A DNA stretch of 64,000 nt from Syncephalastrum monosporum B8922 (taxonomy: Eukaryota; Mucoromycota; Mucoromycetes; Mucorales; Syncephalastraceae): contig JNEN01001165.1 of assembly GCA_000697355.1 (NCBI GenBank), positions 62,001 through 126,000 on the forward strand, in the 5' to 3' direction. A program made the translations under genes and the position numbers. Positions 36,151 to 50,760 of this stretch are shown piece by piece. The notes under the pieces are model-generated. The model ran no database searches. It was not told where the DNA came from and saw nothing but the letters and a program-made list of their open reading frames with translations. Each line of letters starts with the position of its first letter. Position 1 is the first letter of the stretch.

Positions 36151-36735
36151 GACTGAAGATAAATGATCTGTCGCGTATTTCGACCAGAAGCTCACTAAAA
36201 TAAAGAATGCCGTGCAGGGAAGCACTGAAACAAATGCTACTTTTCAGTGATTTTCATTGTTTGGGTCGATGACCTATTAATATGTCTGAGTGTGAGTACA
36301 ATTAGCACCAAATAAGGTTTATCCTGTCTCTGAGTGGGGGAAGATGCCCTTTCAGGCTGCGCAAATAGTCTCACAGATAATATAAGGTGCCATGTCATAC
36401 CCAGCACCTAAATCAGGCATTCACTAGAGGTCTGAGAACTGTAGATAGCTGGATAAAGCTTTTTATTCTTCAATTCGTCATATATCAGATGTTCAATTGA
36501 CCGTGTTCTGCACAATGAATAAGTGGTGTTGTGAGCAGTACGCTATACATGCCGTATGCTGGAGAAATAGTATCAGCAAAACTGGCAGTTGAGACAAGAC
36601 ATCCAGCTCAGTGTTGATACGCATGCTTGAGGACTTACTGCATGCTTTAATCTCTCCATTGAGGCTGCAAGTACTGTCAGACTACTATTATAAATGGATT
36701 CTAATGTGGTGAGTGGACTTAAAATTAAGCGCACG

Positions 36736-36757
36736 ACGCGTCACAAATACGCGCGCG
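36736..36757 (+). promoter_or_regulatory. MCB-like (ACGCGT) and (CG)n element before RFC gene
   Basis: A perfect ACGCGT hexamer at 36736-36741 is followed by CGCGCGCG at 36750-36757, 47-68 bp before the RFC start codon. ACGCGT is the MBF binding core that drives G1/S expression of replication genes in yeasts. Use by the same factor here is inference. Confidence 0.45.
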
Positions 36758-36803
36758 TCTAGTACCTCTTGTAAATTCTTTATTTTTCTTTCGCGTCGTG
36801 ATC

Positions 36804-38182
36804 ATGGCACAGCCAATGGAAGTCGATCCTGCTCCTGTCCCTGCTGCTCCTGCTGCTGCTCCTACTCCTACTCCTGCTTCTGCCGCTTCCAATGAGAATG
36901 AGAGTCCCGGTTACATTGTTCCTTGGTAAGGACGAAACACAATCTCTTGATGTTGTTACTTAATTGCCTCGCAGGGTGGAACAGTATAGACCCCAGCATC
37001 TCAAAGATATTGTCGGCAACGAAGACACGATTCAACGACTGCAGACCATTGCCCGCGATGGCAACATGCCCAACATTATTTTAGCGGTAAGTGGACAAGC
37101 GCATACTCCAACTGTTTTTGCTCACGTGTGAGCAGGGTCTGCCTGGTATCGGTAAAACGACGAGTGTTCTTTGCTTGGCCAATGAAATGCTCGGAACAAC
37201 ACTTATGAAGGAAGCCGTCCTAGAACTGAATGCATCAGACGACCGGTAAGAGAGGAAGAGATGGAACACGGGAAAACCGTATTTATATATGGACATGCAG
37301 CGGTATCGATGTCGTGCGCAACCGCATCAAGGCATTTGCTACCAAGAAAGTGACCCTGCCCCCAGGCAGACACAAGATTATTATTCTGGACGAAGCAGAC
37401 AGGTAAATATCTTCTGAGGGTTGTATACTTGCATATAAACAGAATACAGTATGACGGGCGGTGCACAGCAAGCGCTTCGACGTACAATGGAGATCTACTC
37501 CAACACAACGCGTTTCGTTCTCGCATGTAACCAGTCCAACAAGATCATTGAACCCATCCAGTCGCGATGTGCCATTTTACGCTATTCCGCTCTCTCCAGC
37601 GATCAGATCCTGAAACGACTCGATGAGATCTGCGCCAAAGAAAACGTATGTCTATTTTTTTTTGTATACTGCATTACGAATCTACTCACAAGGATATTAG
37701 GTGCCGTTCACCGAGGAAGGCCTCCAAGCTATCATTTTCACCGCAGATGGCGATATGCGTCAGGCCATCAACAACCTGCAATCCACTTTCTATGGTTTCA
37801 AATTCGTTAGTGACGTGAACGTCTACAAAGTATGCGATCAGCCGCATCCCAAGCTGATCCAAGACATCCTCCAAAAATGTGCCGACGGCAACATTGTTGA
37901 AGCTGACCAGGGCATCTGCCAACTCTACGAAATGGGTTATGCTTCCCTCGATATCATCACCACCCTGTTCCGCGTCATAAAACTCTACAATGCCCTCGAT
38001 GAAGGCCTTCGTCTTGATTTCATCAAGGTATGATTCGCTCTCGAAACTCAGAAAAAGAGACTCACACACAGCAGGAAATCGGATTTACACACATGCGTAT
38101 ATTGGAAGGCCATCAGAGTCTCCTTCAGCTCTCAGGATTAATCGCCCGTCTCTGCCGTGTGGCGAAGAACTTTAGACGGTGA
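36804..38182 (+). CDS. RFC4: Replication factor C subunit (yeast Rfc4 / human RFC2 type)
   Basis: Seven exons, 36804..36925, 36975..37086, 37136..37245, 37301..37402, 37450..37645, 37701..38027 and 38075..38182, with introns of 47-55 nt encode 358 residues. An Ala/Pro-rich N-terminal tail of about 40 residues precedes the conserved core: [20 protein letters not shown], Walker [11 protein letters not shown], the [17 protein letters not shown] box, Walker [11 protein letters not shown] and sensor 1 [19 protein letters not shown], whose SRC motif supplies the arginine finger. The collar ends [20 protein letters not shown]. Overall similarity is closest to Rfc4/RFC2, a small subunit of the PCNA clamp loader that also joins alternative loaders in checkpoint control. 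Its stop lies 89 bp from the convergent DNA ligase IV stop. Confidence 0.95.
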
Positions 38183-38271
38183 GCGACCCAAAGCCTGCCC
38201 TGGGCTCATACTCTATATACACAACCCATCGTTATTACTTTCCCTTTCTTCATCAATGCATATCCTCCTCT

Positions 38272-41200
38272 TCACTTACTTTCTTCATCCACCATGGTAT
38301 GGTTTGTCACACACACGTCCACCCACTCGGTCGTGACGAAACGCGGGAGAGGCTTTCTTTTGATAAATGCTTGGGTCAGTTCTGGCAAGGCTTGCAAGTT
38401 TTCATGATCCATCACGACGGTCGTAATGCCGTCCTCCGCTGCGTCGTGGGTGACTTGGCCGTGGTAGGCGCGGATGAGTTGGGCCGCAAGCCAGAGCCGT
38501 TGCGCGCCTCGCCGTTCGGCATTGGTGACGGGCTGCTTGATCTCGGGAATATAGGCTTTGACCCGTAAAAAGTAGGCGCTGGGCAGGTTGCAAAAATTAA
38601 AGTACTTTGCGTTCAGCTGCAAGGCCACCTCGCGCGTCTTTTCCGCGTCGGCCGTGACCGGAATGCGTTTCATAACCTGATTTGTGTGTTGATGTCTTCA
38701 TTTTTTTTGTGCGTCATGCCAAGTGGGCTTACCTCGCGGAAGCCATCCAGAGTGGCATCTTTGGTATACGAGTCACCCCAGTGATCAAAGTTACTACGAA
38801 ATTCGCGAGCCGTAGCCTCGGTGGTATGGTACATGTATCTAAAAAACGCGTGAGCCCTGCGTCTCTTCGTGTCATGGGAATAGAGACCTTGGCTCCAGTG
38901 GTAAAAGGTCTTGTGACTTGTCACAATCCACAATCCACTCTGGTTTGACGACGTCTCTGTTGCTTTTAATGACAGCCTCGACGCGCACATCTAAAAAGAA
39001 GCTAAACACCAATCCATATCTGAGTGGTTTCCTAAACTTACTGCGTGAGCCGGCAATGACGTAGTTGGCGCCCTTGGCAAGCTGGGACAACTGGCCACCG
39101 TTCTCAAACACAAGTGCTTCAATTTGTTTTTGCTGGTATGTTGTTGATCCACGCAAGACACCTATCAAACTACCATAAGACAGACGTGTTTTTGTTGTAT
39201 AAAACTTACAGATGATTAGGCCTTCAAAGACATGTGACCGTCGCGTAAGCTCATGTGTATCGACGATTTGCATGGAAGGCGGCAAAGCGTATTGTAGTGT
39301 CTACTTAGTACAGTGAGTATGGGTCAGGTAATCTTACTCTACGTACAGTTCGCTTGATGGTCTTTTTGATACGTTTTTGTTTCTGTTCACTAAAATTACA
39401 TGTTTGTTACACAATGTAATATCTGGCTGCAGTCGCTTACAGCAAGTCTTTCATCGATAGCTCTTTGCGCTTCTTTCCTGAGATGGAGCCTGTGTGAAGT
39501 GCTTTCTGTACATCTTTACCAGGAATGAGAGTGTGACCTCAAATCGTCATTCATATATTACCGCTATAGGTCATGCAATCGCGCCATGACTTATCCTTTC
39601 GGATACGCACAAAGCGCGGAAAACGCAGGGTGTAGCCACAGCCAAACTGGTCTAGACCGGAAGTAAGATGATAGCACTACATTCCTGTCTTCACTTACTG
39701 CTGTGAGTAATTTCAGCTGCCTTGACCTCGACAATGTATGAGCTTGGAGAAAGTCAGTCAAAGTATGATCTTTGGCTTGTTGCATTCACCTGTCGTAGTC
39801 CACCAAGATATCGGGCTTTTCGCTGGAACCTTGGGGGTGCATAAACCAGGCGGGATGCTTCTTGTTGTTGTACTTTTGCATATGCTGGAAGACTTGGCCG
39901 ACCTCATCCATCTCGTTGATGGTATAGCCTGTGCCCAAGATGGCAAACGTCATGAATCTAAGTGCTCTATATGAGCCCTCTTCGCCCCGGAATTCGTGTT
40001 ATCCGTACCTTGGTGGATCGCTATCTGGAATCGTGCTATCTCGCACAGCGCAGAAAAACTGACCGATACGGTTCCTGCGTTTGCCAGAACCATAGCAGCC
40101 ACCGACAATCAAGAGATCGCAGTTCTCATTGTCGACGTACTCGGGCTTGATTTTGAGCCATGTCTTATTTCTCGCACCTGGCTCGTACACGGATCCTGGA
40201 TTTTTGATGACCAATCCTTCTTGTCTATCTTCCTGATCAGTCTGGCAGCCTATGTCCTCGCTTCGACTACCTTTTGGCGATGGCCTGGTCCAATGCTTCC
40301 AAGATATCATCATGGCTTGACTTTTCATCGCGGCGCAGGAGGTTCAAATGACCGCGCTTTTCGGTGACGACGCTATTCAGCACCCGCAGTCGATCCTTCA
40401 GGGCGTATTCCAGGAGAGGCCGTCCATTGCAGTAAACGATATCAAAGACGATGACTATGATAAATGCATGTTAGCAGTGGATGTTATCTTAGGAAGGACT
40501 CTACTTGCAACAGGAGCGTGCTCGATATGGGTCCATGTCGAGTGGCTCATCTAGTCAAGTCAGTCATCATCATCCATGGAGGAGCATGCTTCGCGTACCT
40601 TTGGCAGACGTTTTCAAGGTACCAAAGGGGAGGTACGCATCCAATTTCGGATCGTACGACACCATTTCACCATCCAAAATCAAGCTACAAACAAAGCTCA
40701 ATCAGGGGACAAACCTGTCACTCGCTTGAACTTACGTGTCGGCCTTGATACACTCAGCCATGCGGCGGGCGAGACCGGGAACGTGAGGAGACCCTCCGTA
40801 CAGATGGGTATAGTCTGTGCCACGTCTGGACCACCACAAGAACTTGTCCTGGGCTTTGTCGTAGTGCATCTGGATACGTTCGCCATCGATTTTTTGCTCA
40901 ATGTAAAAAAAGCCATTGTGTTGTACAAGTCCGGCGTCGCGTGCATCTTTGATGGACCATGGAGCGCCGAGCTGCGGTTTGAAGGGGCTAAATAGCTCAA
41001 TGGTCTATCCTAGATGGATGAGTCATATAGCATTGGGTTAGAGTGGATAGGATTACAGATTTGCCAAGTTTTGTGAACGGATCCTTGAGGTCGCTGCAAA
41101 CTTTTTCGAGGCTGCTACAAACGGCGAAGAGGTCACGGGCTTGCGGATGAAAGACATCAAACATGGAGTTATCGGACATGCCCATCTTCATATCCTTCAG

Positions 41201-41916
41201 AATGATACGGACGAGCCATCGTTGCTCAAACGGGGTATATTTGTTGACAATGTCGCGGAATATCTGAGACCGTTTCTTTTCATCACTGAAATAGCAAGGT
41301 CAGATACACACGTGGATTCATTATGAGCCATATTTAGAGCCCTACCCTTCTGCCCGAGAGAGGTTATCCAAAAGCTCACTGACATCGTGGACGGTCTGAG
41401 TGTGCTGCTGCACGGTCGAGCGTGGAGCCACAATCTCATAGACGACGGCAGAGAAGTCACCAGTGGATTTCTAGATCGGGAATATCAGTTACTGCGGCCG
41501 TCCTCCCTTGCCTTAAAAATTCAACTTGCATTGGAGTATTTGCCGGCATTGCCGGGTGCTTTCCACTGTTTCAAACGATACGCGTCTTCGGATGTGCGAC
41601 TGAGACCGAGTGCGTCGGTGTAAGCCATGCCGAGTTTCGACTCTTTGAGGTGGTAACGTTTCTTGTCCAACTGGTATTCTCCAAAATCAATTTTCTTTTC
41701 CCTCTCGCGTGTGCTGCGGAAATGAAATAGAGACACAGCTGAACTTACATGAGGGAGCAACAAACGCATGGGCTCGTAAAAGTCATTGCCGTAACGCGCG
41801 CGCCATTCCATGAGGTACTTGCGGAATCGTTGTTTCTTGAGGTCTGTGCCTCTGCAGTTTTGAATTTGATCAAAGAGGGCGCAGAGATTGCTGAATCGAT
41901 TAAAAGTATCGCCCAT
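38272..41916 (-). CDS. LIG4: DNA ligase IV (non-homologous end joining)
   Basis: Nineteen exons: 41916-41749, 41703-41530, 41470-41346, 41285-41057, 40995-40736, 40684-40599, 40550-40512, 40454-40271, 40224-40009, 39957-39790, 39742-39699, 39651-39562, 39513-39441, 39389-39347, 39300-39210, 39161-39042, 38990-38888, 38838-38733 and 38676-38272. All phases close to 907 residues, as in the family (human 911). The DNA-binding domain has FYEPMRLLLPH. Motif I is EQKIDGERIQMH with the AMP-accepting Lys at about 267, then LILDGEMVSYD, VFDIVYCNG, EGLVIKNPGSVYEP and TWLKIKPEYVD. The OB-fold is followed by BRCT1 (VLRGSTTYQQ...VVKPEWIVDC), the XRCC4-binding linker (HWGDSYTKDATLDGFREV) and BRCT2. It seals double-strand breaks in NHEJ. 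Intron 2 has a GC donor. The exon 7 donor (GTTGCA, 40511) and exon 17 donor (GTCTCT) are weak. Confidence 0.93.
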
Positions 41917-42610
41917 GATATCAGAAAAGGAGAGGAAAAGAAAAAGAAAAGTCTGTAGGTGGCACGCCTGCGTGTGTGTGGACTTGTAAATCAATTAAAG
42001 AAGTGCATGAATCTGATCAACCACTCTCTGACGCGAGAAAATTGCCTGTCGTCTCCTGAAGAACTTGGCCTTGGAGCACCACCATTCAGCAAATGATCGC
42101 TTCCGGCTGCTTAGCAATCGCGTGTATCTTTTACTGATACATCAATGGACTGCACCCTCTTACCAGATACAAGTTCAAAAAAGGGGGCCATCAGGTATTC
42201 GAAGGTATTTGTATGTCCTTGATTGGAATATCTTATGCAGTTCCATGTCGAGTAAACGTGAACGTACTTGACTACATTCAAAAGTATAAGAAGCCTCACA
42301 AACAAACTTTCAACAGGCTGCATCTTATGTATGTTTGCATTTATGTGAAAGTTTATAATAGCATTTAGGCGCTGGTGCCTGGTCTCGCCGAATAACTTCA
42401 ACCGGCATGATCGTGCAGCGCGTGATCAACCTTATAAGTATTTACCCATGCTTGTCCTCGCATAGCTTGTTCATAAAAATGACAGACTTTGTAAGCACGA
42501 GACAAGAGAGCACACGCCCACAAGAAGCGATCGAAACAAAAGTATAGGTGTCAAGCTCAACAAACGAAATAGGGCCCATAAAAGTTTATTGCTTTAGCAG
42601 AGCATAACTC
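41917..42610. other. Spacer upstream of LIG4 and downstream of eL20
   Basis: No gene supported. It should contain the LIG4 promoter and the eL20 3'UTR. No (CG)n tract precedes LIG4, unlike several neighbours. Confidence 0.5.
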
Positions 42611-43594
42611 TTAGTAGAAGGTAGTAGGACGCTGAGCAATGAAAACAGCGCGGCGGGCCTTGTCCTGGCGCTTGACGCGGTGGGGCAGGGGGAAAGCGAG
42701 CTTGGGGTCGAGGAGCTGCTTGATGTACTGGCGACGGACATCGGCGGCCTTGACCTCAGCGACGCGGATGATCTGCACCGAGGAGAAACGGGCACGGTGG
42801 CGGGCAGCCAGGTCCTGGTAGCAGGTCTCGACAGCCTCAACGCGGGACAGACCACGGTACTCCTTGTACATGTTGTGGGTGCCCGAGCGGGAGTCGTAGC
42901 GGATCCAGATACCGAAGTTCTTGATCAGCGTGGGGCGCTTCTCGAGGATCTAAATAGCAGCATCCCAGAGTGTGAGTCCTCTCGTTCCGAATACACCATA
43001 TGCCCATATATATATATATATATCTATGTTATATTACCTCGTTGATCGAGACAATCTCGCCGTTGGCCTTCTTGACCTTGCGGAGCTTCTTCAAGTAGTA
43101 CCAGAAGCGAGACTTGGCAACAACGACGTTGGGAGCAAAGACGCGCATGCGGTAGAGCTTGGGAGTAGGGTCCTGCTCCGAAGGAAGCTTGCGGCCGACC
43201 ACCTGGTATTCGTGGAACTATCGTTCATCAGAGAGAATTAGTCATTCATTCACTTGTCCAGTTGAATGCTTCCATGCTGCGAATGTGAAAGTAGGACTCC
43301 CCATCCAAATCCATCCTCGGTCGATCATTGGCATGTGTCGATAGTGTGTATATGCTGCTGAGAAGATGCTGGTGATATACTCTCTCTACCCATCGATGGA
43401 TGGATAGATGGATGAGTGGATGCGATCGGATGGATGCAGGTTTCGTATTGTAGGCGGATGGATGAGATTCATCCATCCATCGTATATCGTGGCGATAAGC
43501 GGTTCGTCAGGTAGGCGTAGAGGAGAGTAGGATGGATGGGAAGCCCCTTTCACAGTGGCAGGCATGCCTTGATGATGATACGTACGCGAGACAT
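42611..43594 (-). CDS. RPL20: 60S ribosomal protein eL20 (L18a/L20)
   Basis: Exon 1 is only 9 nt (43594..43586, Met-Ser-Arg). A 368-nt intron precedes exon 2 (43217..43038) and an 88-nt intron precedes exon 3 (42949..42611). The product is 175 residues, as in the family (yeast 172, human 176). Conserved segments include [86 protein letters not shown] and the final [19 protein letters not shown]. It is a structural protein of the large ribosomal subunit. A tiny first exon followed by a long intron is typical of fungal ribosomal protein genes. That intron contains many GGAT/ATCC repeats. It is divergent from the Rix7/NVL gene. Confidence 0.96.
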
Positions 43595-44163
43595 GGTTAA
43601 GTCAGAAAAGAGGAAGATTCAAGGCCTCCACTGCACACTCTCATGAAGGGGCCACCGCCGCACTCGCCCAATTGGTGCTCCGATGCACCCACCTTCTATT
43701 TTTGGTAACCGCATGTCAACCTGAATGCCCTTCCTGTGTGCCATGAAAGCATGCATCCCTTCATATCCAGCAGGGTATTAATACAGATAATTAGCTACTG
43801 TTATAAGTATAACGATATGTATTGTAAATTCTATAGATATTCAGTACGGGTGTCTCTTGTACGATCGGGTGGTGGTAAAAAGTAGGCCGATAAAAGATAC
43901 TCAAAAACAACAAAGCACTACTGTCTGAAAGCAATTCATAGCTATCAGCCGACGTAAAGAATGATTGACTTACATTACTATAGGATATTATAAATGAATA
44001 GAGCAATGTCATAGAAGTGTCACTTGCTCAATCGATAGTCATCAAGATATGTACTTTTTTTCCCCTTGTTTCGAGGAGCGGAGGAGGTGCAAAAGTTCCT
44101 GCAAATTTAAAGTTGCCTGTGCGCGCGCGCTTTCAAGCCACCGTTCATATCTTTAATTCTGTT
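43595..44163. promoter_or_regulatory. Shared promoter region of eL20 and NVL genes
   Basis: This 569-bp spacer separates divergent starts. A perfect GCGCGCGCGC tract at 44121-44130 is 34-43 bp before the NVL ATG, flanked by TGT and TTTC. Both genes serve 60S subunit production, so a common ribosome-biogenesis control is plausible but not shown. Confidence 0.45.
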
Positions 44164-47127
<2,964 letters not shown>

Positions 47128-47305
47128 ACGCACCGCATGCTTTTTATTTTTTGTTTTTTGTATCCATCCATTTTCAATGATGCATGATTTTTGTACTACT
47201 ACTACTACTACTACTAGCTAGAAACGTGAGCAAAGGCAGGAGGGGAAAAAAAAAAGGGAAAGATGAAAGGAAATATATATATGTACAGAAGAAAAACGAG
47301 TCGTA

Positions 47306-50300
47306 TTACAACTCTTCGAAAATAGCACAGCTGGGGTGGAGAGCCATGATGGGGTTATCGCCGGTGGCCCACTCGCCGTGCTCTTCCTCATCGTCGCCAC
47401 CTTCCTGGTGGACTTCGATCAGGGTTTGGGACTCGGGCGCGGCCAAGCGGCGGATGATGCGCTCAATCAAGGTCTTTTCACGCTCGAGATCCTCCTCAGT
47501 CTCGAGGCGGCTTTCCTGCTGTTCGAGGTACCACAGCACCAGGTCACTGCGGCGCACGCCCGTATCACCCTCGTCATTCTGCGCATCCAGCAAACGCTGA
47601 CACAGCATGTATCGGATCTCCATGAAGCGGTCGTAGTCGATCCGCATCCGCTGCGATTGGCTCTGGGTCTGCGTATCCTCGTCCATCTGTTCTTGCTGCT
47701 GTTGCTGTACGTCACCGATGCGCAGGCTCTGCATACCGCCATCGAGGACCTCGTCGCTCGTCATGACGTCGCCCGACTCGTCAAACACAATGTCCTCCTG
47801 CTCGACTCGGATAATCGATTTCTGGAGGAGAGTGAAGGCCTCGAGGACGTACTTTTCCGTGATCGTCTCCGAGCAGTAGACACGCGCGATGGCCTCCGAC
47901 AGTCGAATCATACTCTCCAGCTGACGCACCGTGATACGGTACGAATTGTTGTTAGTGCTCTGACGGTCGCCCTGGCGCAGATCGCGGTAGCATTCGGCAA
48001 GTTTCTTGGCCGCCTCGGGCTCAAACTGAGGCTTGAGCGTCTTGGCGTACCGGATGTAGCGCTGGAGCTGCTCGGCCGTGTATTCGGGGTGCAGGTACGA
48101 TTCGCGCATGCGGTGGACGTTGACAATGTGGCGTGCAATGTTGTAATCCACCATCTCGTTGCACTCGTCGAGCACGACAAAAAACAAATCGAAACGGGAC
48201 ATGACCGGGGCGGACATGTCAATGTTCTGGCGGAGCGTGAGCTTCTTGTTGTAGCGACCGCCGCGCGGGTTGGCCGCAGCCAGGATACTCGTGCGCGCGT
48301 TCAGACTGGCCTGGATACCAGCCTTGGCGATGGAGATGGTCTGCTGCTCCATCGCTTCGTGAATGGCGACCTGATCCTTGATATCCATCTTGTCAAACTC
48401 GTCAATGGCACAGATGCCATTGTCGGCCAACATGAGGGCACCAGCCTCAATCGAGAATTCGCCTGTTTCCTCGTCCTTGATGACAGCCGCCGTCAAACCT
48501 GCTGCACTGGAGGCTTTGCCAGAGGTATAGACCGAGCGAGGCATGAAGCCGCAAACGTACCTAATCCAATCCATAAGCCTTTCCGTCCTTGTTATCCTTT
48601 TTTTCTTATTATATGGACTTACTTGAGGAACTGACTCTTGCTCGTAGAAGGATCACCGACAATGCAGACGTTGATGTCACCACGAAGATGCATGCCCTCG
48701 TGGGTGACCTTGTGCACACCACCCAGCATCTGGAGCAAGATACCCTTCTTGACGTATTCGTGACCAAACACATTGGGTGCAATGGAGCCGAGCAGCTTGG
48801 GATACAGCTTCTCGCCGAGTTGCTGCATCTGGTTGATTTGCTCGACCTCTTCTTGGGTAAAGTCCTGGAGGACCTCGTCTGCGGTCTCTTCCTCGGCGGA
48901 ATCGCCATGCAGGTTAATGTTGGTGGAAGCCTGTACGAAAATCAGCTCAGCTTTTTCTTCTTTTCCCAGACGCCATCTCCATCTTCCTTTATGATTTTTT
49001 ACCTTGGTGACAGTAGCAGGTTGGACCATGCATGCCAAAAAGGACATTTTGTAGGTCAGATCGCGGACACCGAGGGCCTTGAGACCGGTGACGCCCTCGT
49101 TGGTGGAGCCGTCCCGGACACGAGTGGAGGTCTCGCGCTGCGACTCGACCGAGGTGCCGGGCGTCTTGAAGGCAGCAATGTCGGGCACGACGATCAGCGT
49201 ACCAGTGAAAATGCACTTATCGCCGGCCTTGGCGCGCTCGACCATCTCGCCACGGACGATGACGTCCATGCTGCGAGGCATGCTGCCGGTGGGGATCTCG
49301 GACGAGTTCTCCTGGATGCGGATCTTTTGCCAGTCCACAAACTTGGATTGCTCGACGTTGAGGGTCCAGCTCTGACGGTTGAAGCACTGCAGGCCCTGGC
49401 ACATGACAGGCTTATTCGCAGATTTCAAGATCAGTTTGGGTCACGGGCAAAAAAAAAAAATAATAGGAAAAAAAAGGAAAAAGATGATAACCTACCTCGG
49501 TGTAACGGAACTGCTGCTCGATATCGGGCATGATTTTACCGCACTCGTTGCAGACGAAGGTGCCACGGACCAGCTCGGGACGCACTTCGGTGGTGCGGGT
49601 GACGGTGCCGCTGATGCTGATGAGCTGGCCGACCTTGTCCGTCTTGAGCTGACGCACACGGCACAGTTCCGGGACGCCGTAAAACGAGACGTTGTATTCC
49701 GGCAGAGGAGCGTTGCTGATCAGCTGTGTGCCGTCGTGGTTCTGCGTGTGTCCTGGGAAGTGGCGGCGCACCAGGTTGTGGATCGCTCGACGCAGGTAGG
49801 GCATGAAACTAGAACCACACACATGATTTCGTCTACGGTGAGTGCCCTGGTTCTTTTTTCTTTGATCCCGGTCTGTCGTCAAAGGGTTACCGATAGTATT
49901 GCTCCAAAAGAGCCTTGGCCACCAGCTCGTCCGTCTTTTCCAGATCCTTGTAATCAATGAAGATCGTCCGCGAGTCCTTGTTGTGGGTTTCGGCAAGCTG
50001 AAGCATGTAAGGGCGATTCTTCCATTTCTGGTTCACACGGCTGTCGGCAAAGGTGGCCGTGGGTGCCTCGAATCTAACCAACAATGAGCCTCGATGCGTT
50101 CCATTCGCAAGCATATCACGCGTACACTTCAATGAATCTTTCAAAGGTCTCCATAAAGACGACTGCGATTTGATCAATAACCTTTGGAATGGCCTCGGAC
50201 TGGTTCAGGCCGGGCATGCGGCGTGGTGCCTGAGTGGCCGGATTCGGTGTGTCGACGTCCATGACGGACGGCGCGACGGGCGTCGAGGCCTCCTGCGGGG

Positions 50301-50346
50301 TGCCGACGAGGTTGTTCAGAAAGGTGTCGCTGACGAGGTGTGACAT
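47306..50346 (-). CDS. MCM6: Replicative helicase subunit MCM6
   Basis: Six exons, 50346..50126, 50073..49891, 49808..49496, 49410..49003, 48930..48623 and 48560..47306, close to 895 residues. The N-terminal domain has a zinc finger CNECGKIMPD with CQGLQC completed across an intron. The AAA core shows Walker A GDPSTSKSQFLKYV (split by the last intron), SGKASSAAGLTAAVIKDEE, Walker B CAIDEFDKM and the arginine finger MSRFDLFF. DECNEMVDYNIARHIV and SYRITVRQLESMIRLSEAIA are MCM6-specific in pattern. A Gln-rich linker and a winged-helix-like C-terminus follow. As part of MCM2-7 it licenses origins and unwinds DNA. The start codon is 38-48 bp from a (CG)n tract in the promoter shared with SSD1. Confidence 0.95.
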
Positions 50347-50760
50347 GCCACAGACAGACTGTCGAAAGTGTAGAAGCAGAAAGGCGCGCGCGCGTTTCTA
50401 ATTTGGACTTCCATTTTTTTTTTTTTTTTTTTTGCCAGAGTTGAGCCACCGATCAAGTGGGCGAGAGACAGAAGAGATAGAGAAGCGACAACATAGAGTT
50501 TGTATGTTTGAAACTCCGTTTCCTAAACGGCACGCTCGTGGTGAGATTCCTTTTTCGAGGGGAGCCAAAGAAGACCCCGTTGGCTTCTCGTTTCACACTC
50601 TAGCTTTCGTTTTCAGGCCTTCTTTTCTTTCACTCTTTCACACACCAGACCAAAAACTTTTTTTTTCCTCTTTTCCCTTTTTTCTTCTCGGTGTATCAAA
50701 CTCTCCTTTGCACCCCCTTCCTTTTCCCTTGTCTTTTCTGTGTCTTTTAGCTTCATCGCC
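50347..50760. promoter_or_regulatory. Divergent promoter between MCM6 and SSD1
   Basis: A 414-bp spacer. GCGCGCGCGCG at 50384-50394 lies just upstream of the MCM6 start and reads AAACGCGCG on the minus strand, similar to MBF/E2F-type cores. A long T tract (50414-50433) and extended pyrimidine runs lead to the SSD1 ATG. The regulatory interpretation is inference. Confidence 0.45.

Noticed and set aside
43218..43585. snoRNA inside the eL20 first intron
   Set aside because: I found no convincing paired C/D boxes or H/ACA structure; the intron is mostly GGAT-type repeats.
47336..48634. Antisense 432-codon frame opposite MCM6
   Set aside because: Shadow of a strongly biased coding exon. The sense strand carries all MCM motifs.
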